In this document: in pieces, positions 1 through 5,798 of the stretch | Layout of the letters: every line of letters begins with the position of its first letter | How positions within the stretch are numbered: position 1 is the first letter of the stretch | Assembly: GCA_964370195.1 (NCBI GenBank) | Contig: CAYJIH010000058.1 | Coordinates: 1-7,612 of the forward strand | DNA length: 7,612 bases | Direction: 5' to 3' | Source: JAAYCI01 sp964370195 | Lineage (GTDB): Bacteria; Bacillota; Clostridia; Oscillospirales; Ruminococcaceae | The notes under the pieces: generated by a model | Seen by the model: the letters and a program-made list of their open reading frames with translations, nothing else | The model's database searches: none | Told to the model about the DNA's origin: nothing | Position numbers and translations under genes: made by a program

Positions 1-52
1 TCTATAAAAGTAAGCTTAGATTTTACAGAAATACGGGATTATGGAGATATGA
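1..52 (+). pseudogene. Degenerate 3' end of an XRE/HigA-like gene (runs in from the left)
   Basis: Read in the frame ending at TGA 50-52, bases 20-52 give ILQKYGIMEI followed by stop. Two in-frame stops (TAA at 11-13, TAG at 17-19) lie just upstream. From base 25 onward this segment aligns without gaps to the 3' end of the helix-turn-helix gene at the right end of the window, where the same frame reads PQK-stop-GLFEIQ. I infer that this is the eroded C-terminal tail of a related XRE-type antitoxin-like gene whose body lies outside the window. The helix-turn-helix itself is not visible, so the family assignment rests only on the match to the other copy. Confidence 0.4.
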
Positions 53-108
53 GTTCAGCCCGCTAAAAATAAGGCCCCTTTCCCCGCCGGCAGCTTTATT
101 GACCGAAC
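25..108 (+). repeat. 84-bp direct repeat, copy A (left flank of the gal cluster)
   Basis: Bases 25-108 align without gaps to 7488-7571 (constant offset 7463) with 14 mismatches, i.e. 70/84 identical by hand count. The match starts in the last codons of an XRE-type reading frame and continues about 55 bases beyond its stop. It includes a conserved CTTTCCCC-R-CCGGC core and ends in GACCGAAC. Left of 25 and right of 108 the similarity falls to background. Both copies have the same orientation and bracket the whole alpha-galactoside cluster. Confidence 0.8.
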
Positions 109-123
109 AAGACAAACCCACAT

Positions 124-166
124 AATCCGAACACCGTCTTCAAAATTGGAGATGTGTTCGGATTTT
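124..166 (+). terminator. Rho-independent terminator-like hairpin, plus strand
   Basis: An 11-bp perfect stem, AATCCGAACAC (124-134) with GTGTTCGGATT (154-164), encloses a loop that can itself pair further (TCTTC 137-141 with GGAGA 148-152). It is followed by a short T run and then a second one (TTTTACGTTTTC). It lies downstream of the eroded XRE tail and repeat copy A, so it probably ends plus-strand transcripts entering from the left. The T run is interrupted, so efficiency is uncertain. Confidence 0.5.
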
Positions 167-201
167 ACGTTTTCTTCTGTAAATTTTCCGATATAAAATA
201 T

Positions 202-237
202 GCCGGTAGATGACCCTGTGTCAGCTGCCGGCTTTTT
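202..237 (+). terminator. Strong rho-independent terminator, plus strand
   Basis: GCCGGTAG (202-209) pairs with CTGCCGGC (225-232) with one G-T wobble. After a single A/G mismatch, TGAC (211-214) pairs with GTCA (220-223) around a 5-base loop. TTTTT (233-237) follows at once. GC-rich stem plus U-tract is the classic intrinsic terminator. On the minus strand the same hairpin is followed by TATTTTAT, a weaker U-tract, so it might also stop transcription coming out of the alpha-galactosidase gene. Confidence 0.65.
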
Positions 238-497
238 CTATGCTGTTTTGTCGGGTTTATTGGCGGATTCTTTCTCCTTTTTCTTCTTCTCGAAAGCCTT
301 TTGACCTTTCGTGTTTGCAAAATATGCCTCGATTTTGGCAAAAAGAGAACTGCAAGTTTTTCTATCACTTCGTGCAGAATAAAGGTTTTGCCGCGATGGT
401 TGCAAGCGGGTTCCCACACACCAAAAAACGGGTTTTTTTCTACATTGTATCCATAATAAGTGAGAAACCATCCTGTTTTATACTTTTTTGGCCGATG
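238..497. other. Intergenic region downstream of the alpha-galactosidase gene, no convincing gene
   Basis: About 260 bases without a supportable gene. The minus strand has two overlapping open frames (238-471 and 165-419) giving short, Lys/Arg-rich proteins. They lie on top of each other in different frames, show no recognisable domain and have no good ribosome binding site, so I do not call them. An AT-rich inverted repeat, TTTGCAAAAT (314-323) with ATTTTGGCAAA (332-342), can form a hairpin with one bulge but has no U-tract in either direction. AAAAAACGGGTTTTTTT at 424-440 is a homopolymer-driven near-palindrome. No clear terminator immediately follows the alpha-galactosidase stop. Confidence 0.5.
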
Positions 498-2735
498 TTA
501 TACAGATTTAAATACATATAGCTGAGATGTAAAGTCGCCTTTATCTGTGCCAGAGGTATAGGTGCCTTTGTAATTTTCTCCTTGAATCAACCCGGTGAAC
601 TCTGTTTCGCATAAAAGCCCCATATGCATGAGCTCGTCGCCATAGTATTGGTTTCCGTTTTGTATGCAATTGTATTGTGTGTGTGCATCCAGCCCCACCA
701 GACGTATTTTCTTTAGGGAAGGATTGGGTGTGGCCAGCAGCTTGTAGTAGGCGAGAATGGCTTGTTTTTTATCTTTTGAAACCACCATCCAGCTGTATAG
801 GTTGCCGCCGCCTTGTAAACGATAAAAATCCCCAAATTGAATGAGCTCACGGTGGCTTTTGAAAAACGAAATTTGTGCGCATACTTCTCGTTTTTCTTCT
901 TCGCTTAGTTTTCCTACATCCAATTCATATCCAAATGTGCCAAAATACGCAACATCCGCACGCATTTTTAGGCTGGTTTCGCGCAACACTTGGTGGTTGG
1001 GAACGGCCGCAACGTGGCTACCCATAGAAATGAGAGGATAGGCAAAACTGGTGCCATATTGTATGGGCAGCCGCTCGGCGGCATCGGTATCATCGCTTGT
1101 CCAAGCTTGCGGTGCATAATACAGCATCCCTGCATCAAAACGCCCACCACCGCTGGCGCAAGACTCAAACAAAATGTTCGGATATCGGCTTGTCAACCGT
1201 TCATACAGGTCATATACGCCTAAGATATACCGATGGAAAAACTCTTTCTGCCTTTCTTTCGGCAAAGAAGCAGAGTATGCCTCGGTGATGTTGCGGTTCA
1301 TATCCCATTTGATGTAGCTGATTTTAGCGTTGTCCAATGTTTTACACATCAGGGTAAAAATGTAATCCACCACTTCTTTTCTTGCATAATCAAGCACAAA
1401 TTGGTTGCGCCCATATGATTTATTACGTTGTGGCGTGTGCACCACCCAGTCGGGATGTGTGTTGTATAGTTTGCTCATTTCGTTCACCATTTCAGGCTCG
1501 AACCAAAGGCCAAACGAAAGCCCCAGTGCTTCTATTTTTTCAGAAAGGCCGGCAATTCCGTTTGGCAATTTCACCAAGTCAACCTGCCAGTCTCCCAGAG
1601 AAGTGCTGTCGTTGTTTCGACGGTCAAACCATCCGTCGTCCAGCACAAACAGCTCAACCCCAAGCTCTTTTGCTTGCTTTGCCATGCGCAAGAGGCTGTC
1701 TTCGGTAAAGTTGAAATACATTGCTTCCCAGCTATTGAGCAAAACAGGGCGCACACGGTCTTTCCATTTTCCACGCATGAGGTGTTTTCGGTACAAGGCA
1801 TGGTATACACGGCTCATACCACTCAGGCCCTCGTCGCTATACACCATCACCACTTCCGGTGTTTGAAAAGCTTCTCCTTGTGCAAGGGTCCATTCAAATT
1901 CAAACGGGTGAATGCCCATACTAACGCGGGTTACATCGTAACTGTCCACTTGCGCTTGGGCCAAAAAGTTGCCACTGTACACAAGGTTAAAACCATACAC
2001 TTCGCCACTGTTTTCGGTGGTGCAAGGCCGTTTAAGCGCCAAAAACGGGTTGTGTGTAGCACTGCTTGCGCCTCGTGTGCTGGAAATGGACTGAATGCCT
2101 TGCTGCAAAGCACGGCTTGTTACATGGCGTTCTCTGCTCCAGGCGCCATCCAGCTGAATCATCTCGTAATCAGAATCGTATAAGTCGAGGTTCATGGAAA
2201 GGGCACGGGTGATGCGAAGCGTTTGTGTGCCGGTGTTTAAAAACTGCACACTGCGAACCAGCGCGCTCATCTGTTTGAAAATGTGATAGTGAAGCACAAG
2301 CGAACAGCCAATTTGTTCGTCTTTTAAAGTGATGGATAGACTCATCACGTCGTCTTCCTGCCCATGCGTGTGCGGCAAACCTTGCATGGCGGGTTTGCCT
2401 TTTTCTATTTTGTGCGAATCATAGGTGAAGTTGGTAATTCTGCTTCCATTTTCTTGGTCAATTTGATAAGCGGGGTCACGAAAATCACCTGTGCCGTATG
2501 CCGGATACTCTTGTTTAAGCAGCTCTAAGGAGAAATCTAAGTCGCCTTGATAGGCACACGGGGCCAAGATACACGCACGCAAAGCCAATAAATGATCGAA
2601 ATCGGGTCTGTCTTGAATGGCTTTTCCAAAATAGAGCTGCCCGAGTTGATTATTTTTCAGTATTTTAAAAAGATAGCTAATATGCTCGTTATAAAGATGG
2701 AATGTTTTGCTTTGCTCGTTGAATACAATGTTCAT
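498..2735 (-). CDS. aga: Alpha-galactosidase, glycoside hydrolase family 36
   Basis: Cytoplasmic retaining alpha-galactosidase that releases terminal alpha-linked galactose from melibiose/raffinose-type sugars. The protein is 745 aa, the usual size of bacterial GH36 enzymes, with no signal peptide. Order: N-terminal beta-sandwich domain (to about residue 325), then a TIM barrel, then a C-terminal beta domain. Visible family motifs are FVLDDGWFD (363-371, with the substrate-binding Asp pair D366/D367), GLWFEPEM (409-416), IKWDMNR (475-481, nucleophile D478), ESCASGGGR (524-532) and WTSDDTDA (545-552, acid/base D548). Both catalytic residues are intact. From memory, the Geobacillus GH36 enzyme uses the same residue numbers, suggesting a close architecture. 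The start is fixed by GGGAGG at 2741-2746, 5 bases before the ATG. It is the last gene of a pair, 43 bases after the symporter stop, probably on the same transcript. Substrate detail (melibiose, raffinose or stachyose) cannot be read from sequence. Confidence 0.95.
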   Translation of the reverse strand: MNIVFNEQSKTFHLYNEHISYLFKILKNNQLGQLYFGKAIQDRPDFDHLLALRACILAPCAYQGDLDFSLELLKQEYPAYGTGDFRDPAYQIDQENGSRITNFTYDSHKIEKGKPAMQGLPHTHGQEDDVMSLSITLKDEQIGCSLVLHYHIFKQMSALVRSVQFLNTGTQTLRITRALSMNLDLYDSDYEMIQLDGAWSRERHVTSRALQQGIQSISSTRGASSATHNPFLALKRPCTTENSGEVYGFNLVYSGNFLAQAQVDSYDVTRVSMGIHPFEFEWTLAQGEAFQTPEVVMVYSDEGLSGMSRVYHALYRKHLMRGKWKDRVRPVLLNSWEAMYFNFTEDSLLRMAKQAKELGVELFVLDDGWFDRRNNDSTSLGDWQVDLVKLPNGIAGLSEKIEALGLSFGLWFEPEMVNEMSKLYNTHPDWVVHTPQRNKSYGRNQFVLDYARKEVVDYIFTLMCKTLDNAKISYIKWDMNRNITEAYSASLPKERQKEFFHRYILGVYDLYERLTSRYPNILFESCASGGGRFDAGMLYYAPQAWTSDDTDAAERLPIQYGTSFAYPLISMGSHVAAVPNHQVLRETSLKMRADVAYFGTFGYELDVGKLSEEEKREVCAQISFFKSHRELIQFGDFYRLQGGGNLYSWMVVSKDKKQAILAYYKLLATPNPSLKKIRLVGLDAHTQYNCIQNGNQYYGDELMHMGLLCETEFTGLIQGENYKGTYTSGTDKGDFTSQLYVFKSV

Positions 2736-2778
2736 ATTTTCCTCCCATCAAGGCGCAAGGGATGTTTGTATCGTCCAA

Positions 2779-4470
2779 TTATGTTTTGTTAAACTTTTTT
2801 TCCAGTGCCAAGGCTGCAATGGCACACACGACAGCGATTGCCACCACAACAATCCCGGTGAGGGCATTCAATCCGTTTTCGTGTGCCAGGCCAATTTTTG
2901 AAAAAACAACATACATGCTTAACATGACGAAAATAACAAAACCACTGAAGCGAAAACGGTTTTTCCAAGGTTCCACATTGACAACATTTTTATTTTCCAG
3001 CACAAAGTCTTCCTTTTGAGGGGCTATTTTCCCAATGATGTACATAATGAGACAAGAGACCGCAAACAAAATGGCCGAAATGTGCAAATAGTGCATGCCG
3101 GTGTCCCATATCAACTGTGTAAAGGCATATACGGCCACAAAAAATGTGATGGCTACTTTCGCGGCAATGGGCGGCACACGCTTTGTCATATACCCCATAA
3201 AGATGATGGTGAAGATGGGGACATTGAAAAATCCGTTGATAATTTGCAGATAATCAAACAATCCCGCCGGGGCATACATGATGAACGGAGCGCCTATCAT
3301 GGCTAAGACGGCAACCACGGTGCCAAAAATCTTTCCTTTTTTCACAAGCTGTGCATCCGTGTGGTTTTTGCCCCATTTCGGTTTGTACACATTGATGGCA
3401 AACAAGGTGGAGGCACTGTTGAGAACACTGTTGAATGTGCTGAGAATGGCGCCCATCATGGCGGCTGCAAAAAAACCAACAAGGGGCGCAGGCAACACCG
3501 TATTGACCAAAATGGGGTAAATTGTATCGGAATCTTCTATGGTGCCACCGAAAATTTGGAAGGCCATGATGCCCGGGATAATTACAAGGAAAGGCGTTAG
3601 CACCTTCAAAAGGCCGGCATAGATAATACCCTTTTGGCCTTCTTTTAAGTTTTCGGCACCAAGGCCACGCTGGATGATGGATTGGTCGGTGCCCCAGTAA
3701 TATAAGTTCACAAGCAAAAGGCCTGTGAACACCGTACCGAAAGGAAGGGGATCACTTGTGGAGCCAATGGCGTTGAGTTTTTCCGGTGTGCTGGTTAAAA
3801 ACAATTGAAAGCCGTCTGAAATGTTGCCACTGCCAAGATAGATAAGGGCGAAAACTGGCACGAGCAGTCCACCGATGATGAGTGCAACACCATTGATGGA
3901 ATCGGAAACAGCTACCGCTTTTAGCCCACCGGCCACTGCATATAAAGTGCCAATGATGCCGATTACCCAAACAAGCAACCAAACATTTTGCGCTTCTGTA
4001 ATGCCCAAAATGGCAGACATGTCAAAAATTTCACCCATGGCCACAGCGCCAGAGTATAAAGTGATGGGCAATAAATTTACGATATAGCTAATTAAGAATA
4101 AAATTGTAACAAACTGGCGTGTGCTGGCGTCAAAACGGGCTTCAATAAATTCGGGGATGGTTGTGATGCCCTGTTTTAAGTAGCGAGGCAATAAAAACAA
4201 TGCAATAAGTACCAAGGTAATGCCAGAGCCCACTTCCCAGCCCATCACACTCATATTTGCATCATATGCCTGTGCCGACATACCAATAAAACTTACCGCA
4301 CTGAGGTTTGTAAGCAGCAAGGATCCGGCGATTACTTTTGCCTTTAAACTGCGGCCACCTAAAAAATAACCATCGCTTGTGCTTAAATTTTCTCCTCGCG
4401 TTTTATAAAACGTGATGACAGCCACTACGATTGAAAATAATGCAAAAAAACCAATTACCATGATATTCAT
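2779..4470 (-). CDS. Sodium:solute symporter (SSS/SGLT family), probable galactose/alpha-galactoside transporter
   Basis: Integral membrane Na+-coupled sugar symporter of 563 aa with about 13-14 hydrophobic segments. Family features in order: GGRSL (38-42), NLSAVSFIGMSAQAYD (55-70), TTIPEFIEARF (103-113), NLYYWGTDQSIIQRGLGA (255-272), GLLKVLTPFLVIIPGI (286-301) and AAMMGAILSTFNSVLNSAS (336-354). Compared from memory with Vibrio SGLT, the sugar-contact Asn (N255), gate Tyr (Y258), Lys (K289) and Glu (E79) are kept. The sodium-site Ser/Ser is S344/T345, and the position of the galactose-contact Gln is Ser (S61). The start at 4470 is chosen because GAAGGG (4478-4483) lies 7 bases upstream and the first membrane helix begins at once. 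A longer TTG-initiated frame to 4548 has no ribosome binding site and starts next to the operator. Cotranscription with the GH36 gene suggests import of galactose or a short alpha-galactoside. The exact substrate is inferred. Confidence 0.9.
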   Translation of the reverse strand: MNIMVIGFFALFSIVVAVITFYKTRGENLSTSDGYFLGGRSLKAKVIAGSLLLTNLSAVSFIGMSAQAYDANMSVMGWEVGSGITLVLIALFLLPRYLKQGITTIPEFIEARFDASTRQFVTILFLISYIVNLLPITLYSGAVAMGEIFDMSAILGITEAQNVWLLVWVIGIIGTLYAVAGGLKAVAVSDSINGVALIIGGLLVPVFALIYLGSGNISDGFQLFLTSTPEKLNAIGSTSDPLPFGTVFTGLLLVNLYYWGTDQSIIQRGLGAENLKEGQKGIIYAGLLKVLTPFLVIIPGIMAFQIFGGTIEDSDTIYPILVNTVLPAPLVGFFAAAMMGAILSTFNSVLNSASTLFAINVYKPKWGKNHTDAQLVKKGKIFGTVVAVLAMIGAPFIMYAPAGLFDYLQIINGFFNVPIFTIIFMGYMTKRVPPIAAKVAITFFVAVYAFTQLIWDTGMHYLHISAILFAVSCLIMYIIGKIAPQKEDFVLENKNVVNVEPWKNRFRFSGFVIFVMLSMYVVFSKIGLAHENGLNALTGIVVVAIAVVCAIAALALEKKFNKT

Positions 4471-4477
4471 CTTTGAT

Positions 4478-4483
4478 CCCTTC
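4478..4483 (-). promoter_or_regulatory. Ribosome binding site deciding the symporter start
   Basis: GAAGGG on the minus strand, 7 bases before the ATG at 4470. This favours the 563-residue start over an upstream in-frame TTG at 4548 and over a second ATG three codons further in. Confidence 0.6.
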
Positions 4484-4553
4484 TCTTTCGTTCTGTTTTT
4501 TGTAACGACAAAATCTCTTGTGGTATGGCGGCTGGGGTGGTTGAACAAGTTCT

Positions 4554-4569
4554 ATGAACGCGCGTTTAT
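4554..4569. promoter_or_regulatory. LacI-type operator upstream of the symporter/alpha-galactosidase unit
   Basis: AACGCGCGTT (4557-4566) is a perfect 10-bp palindrome. Two further pairs match after one mismatch, so 14 of the 16 bases ATGAACGCGCGTTTAT are symmetric. The core TGAACGCGCGTTTA differs by one base from the palindrome in front of the galactokinase gene. The central C-G step is the hallmark of LacI-family operators, where hinge-helix leucines insert. It lies in the 146-base gap between the repressor stop and the symporter start, so repressor binding here would control the transport/hydrolysis pair. Confidence 0.75.
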
Positions 4570-4574
4570 TTTTG

Positions 4575-4614
4575 TCGAAAAAATTTGCCATGAAGTATGG
4601 GCGAATTTTTTCGA
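4575..4614 (-). terminator. Terminator-like hairpin after the repressor gene
   Basis: TCGAAAAAATT (4575-4585) and AATTTTTTCGA (4604-4614) form an 11-bp perfect inverted repeat. After one mismatch (C/A in minus-strand RNA, a G-U wobble in plus-strand RNA), three inner GC pairs follow (GCC 4587-4589 with GGC 4600-4602) around a 10-base loop. On the minus strand the 3' arm carries a six-T run directly after the GC pairs, as in a bidirectional intrinsic terminator. It begins just 2 bases beyond the repressor stop codon, so it probably ends that transcript. Confidence 0.55.
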
Positions 4615-4622
4615 TATTACAA
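4594..4622 (-). promoter_or_regulatory. Weak candidate promoter for the symporter/alpha-galactosidase unit
   Basis: On the minus strand, TTGTAA (4617-4622, overlapping the repressor stop codon) is followed after 17 bases by CATACT (4594-4599). Each box matches 4 of 6 consensus bases. The expected start site would be near 4587, about 18 bases before the operator. The -10 box falls in the loop of the terminator-like hairpin, so the two signals would coexist. No better promoter is visible between the operator and the start codon. The match is poor enough that the real promoter may differ. Confidence 0.3.
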
Positions 4623-5642
4623 AAAAGCTTGTACACTTTTTCTTTCTATGAGCGTGACGTCGCAAATCGTGTGTTTCGGCTCTTTGCTTTGCCCAAATAG
4701 AGACTGCACACTTTTGGCTGCAATATCTTCTAAATTTGCCGAAACAGTTGTCAATTGTAAATCCAACCACTGAGACTGCTTTAAGTCATCAAAACCAATT
4801 AAAGAGATGTCTTTGGCCACTTGCAATCCACTTTCTTTTATGGCACGTGCAACGCCAAGTGCCATGATGTCATTTGCTGAAAAAATAGCTGTTGGTTGGT
4901 TGGTTTTCAAAAAATCCAACATGTTTTTGTAAGCGGTTTTTTCTCGAAAATCTCCCGGTATTATCCAGTTATTCCGTTTTTGAATGCCGGCGTCTTTTAG
5001 CGCACTGATATAGCCGTTTTGTCGTTCAATAGAGGACAGACGACTGTCGCCAGTGATGTGGGCAATGTTTCGGTGCCCCTTGTCGATAAGGTGTTTTGTG
5101 GCCAAATATCCACCTTTAAAATTGTCTGTATTTACAATTTTAAACTGGTTTTTCTTATCATCTTCCGGCAGCAATTGGTCAATCAGCACAACATTATTTT
5201 GTTTTTGTGCAAGTGATTCCAATTCTTTTGTGCGGTATGGAAAACCAACAAAAATACCTCCATACAACATTCGATTTGTAAAATAGTTCTCTATTTGCTT
5301 GCATTCATCAAGGTCTGTAATCACATCTACTAAGGTAAGGTAGCCCATCTTTTTGCAATTTGCAATTACGGATGCCAAAAGTTCCATGTTGTAAGGCGAG
5401 CGAATGCCAAGCCAAGGGGTGTTTTGCGTTTCTATGGAGATGTCGGCAATGAAAATGCCGATAATATGGTTTGTTTTTCCTGCTAAAACACGCGCCGACA
5501 CATTGGGTGTGTATCCATATTCATCGATGATTTTTTGTACTTTTTGCCGTGTTTTTGGCGGAACATTTGGATAGCGGTTAACAACCCGAGATACTGTGCT
5601 TCTGGAAACATGTGCCAGCCGAGCAATTTCGGAACTGTTCAT
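4617..5642 (-). CDS. LacI/GalR-family transcriptional repressor of the alpha-galactoside cluster
   Basis: A 341-aa DNA-binding sugar-responsive repressor. The N-terminal helix-turn-helix spans about residues 3-22 (SSEIARLAHVSRSTVSRVVN). The recognition helix begins R14-S15-T16, where LacI has Tyr-Gln-Thr. The hinge helix PNVSARVLAGK (46-56) carries L53, equivalent to LacI Leu56. The periplasmic-binding-protein-like effector domain follows, with SANDIMALGVARAI (255-268, N257 at the LacI Asn246 position) and IGFDD (282-286). The length is normal and the frame intact. The start is supported by an excellent GGAGGTGA ribosome binding site (GGAGG at 5650-5654, 7 bases upstream). A palindrome of the same type as those in front of galK and the symporter lies between its promoter and its RBS, indicating autorepression. 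The effector is likely galactose or an alpha-galactoside by context only; it cannot be assigned to a named regulator such as RafR or GalR from sequence. Confidence 0.93.
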   Translation of the reverse strand: MNSSEIARLAHVSRSTVSRVVNRYPNVPPKTRQKVQKIIDEYGYTPNVSARVLAGKTNHIIGIFIADISIETQNTPWLGIRSPYNMELLASVIANCKKMGYLTLVDVITDLDECKQIENYFTNRMLYGGIFVGFPYRTKELESLAQKQNNVVLIDQLLPEDDKKNQFKIVNTDNFKGGYLATKHLIDKGHRNIAHITGDSRLSSIERQNGYISALKDAGIQKRNNWIIPGDFREKTAYKNMLDFLKTNQPTAIFSANDIMALGVARAIKESGLQVAKDISLIGFDDLKQSQWLDLQLTTVSANLEDIAAKSVQSLFGQSKEPKHTICDVTLIERKSVQAFL

Positions 5643-5655
5643 TGAATCACCTCCA

Positions 5656-5669
5656 TAAACACGTGTTTA
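5656..5669. promoter_or_regulatory. LacI-type operator in front of the repressor gene
   Basis: TAAACACGTGTTTA is a perfect 14-bp palindrome with a central C-G step, just upstream of the repressor's ribosome binding site and about 13 bases downstream of its predicted -10 box. It matches the galK palindrome at 12 of 14 positions; the two changes are symmetric (A for G and T for C), so full symmetry is kept. The position is that of a roadblock/autorepression site. Confidence 0.75.
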
Positions 5670-5682
5670 ATTGTGATTTCAG

Positions 5683-5710
5683 TGTATATGACAACCGTGT
5701 CCAAAGTCAA
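5683..5710 (-). promoter_or_regulatory. Predicted sigma-A-type promoter of the repressor gene
   Basis: On the minus strand, TTGACT (5705-5710, 5/6 consensus) and TATACA (5683-5688, 4/6) are separated by 16 bases. Transcription would begin around 5676, just before the operator at 5656-5669. Confidence 0.55.
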
Positions 5711-5711
5711 T

Positions 5712-5737
5712 GAAAATTCGCTATATGGAGAAAATTC
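5712..5737. repeat. Short direct repeat GAAAATTC upstream of the repressor promoter
   Basis: GAAAATTC occurs at 5712-5719 and again at 5730-5737, an 18-base period, starting 1 base beyond the predicted -35 box. It could be an AT-rich UP-like element or a site for another regulator. With only 8 bases of an AT-rich word it may also be chance. Confidence 0.3.
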
Positions 5738-5798
5738 ATATGTTTTAACAGTTTTTGCACTGCATTTTTGGTACTATTTCTTCCGTAATGGGGAATGC

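Noticed and set aside
165..471. Overlapping basic minus-strand open frames (about 84 and 77 residues) downstream of the alpha-galactosidase gene
   Set aside because: They overlap in different frames, are Lys/Arg-rich from A/T-rich DNA, have no recognisable domain and no clear ribosome binding site; coding status is unsupported.
1922..1933. TAACGCGGGTTA, an operator-like near palindrome inside the alpha-galactosidase gene
   Set aside because: Shorter, with an internal mismatch and a shifted flank relative to the three promoter-proximal operators; probably coding coincidence.
1674..2183. Plus-strand open frame of 169 residues opposite the alpha-galactosidase gene
   Set aside because: It lies wholly inside a convincing GH36 gene on the other strand and shows no domain; an antisense shadow.
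4471..4548. Longer symporter start at a TTG (4548)
   Set aside because: No ribosome binding site in front of it; it begins just beside the operator, and the ATG at 4470 has a good site and leads straight into the first membrane helix.
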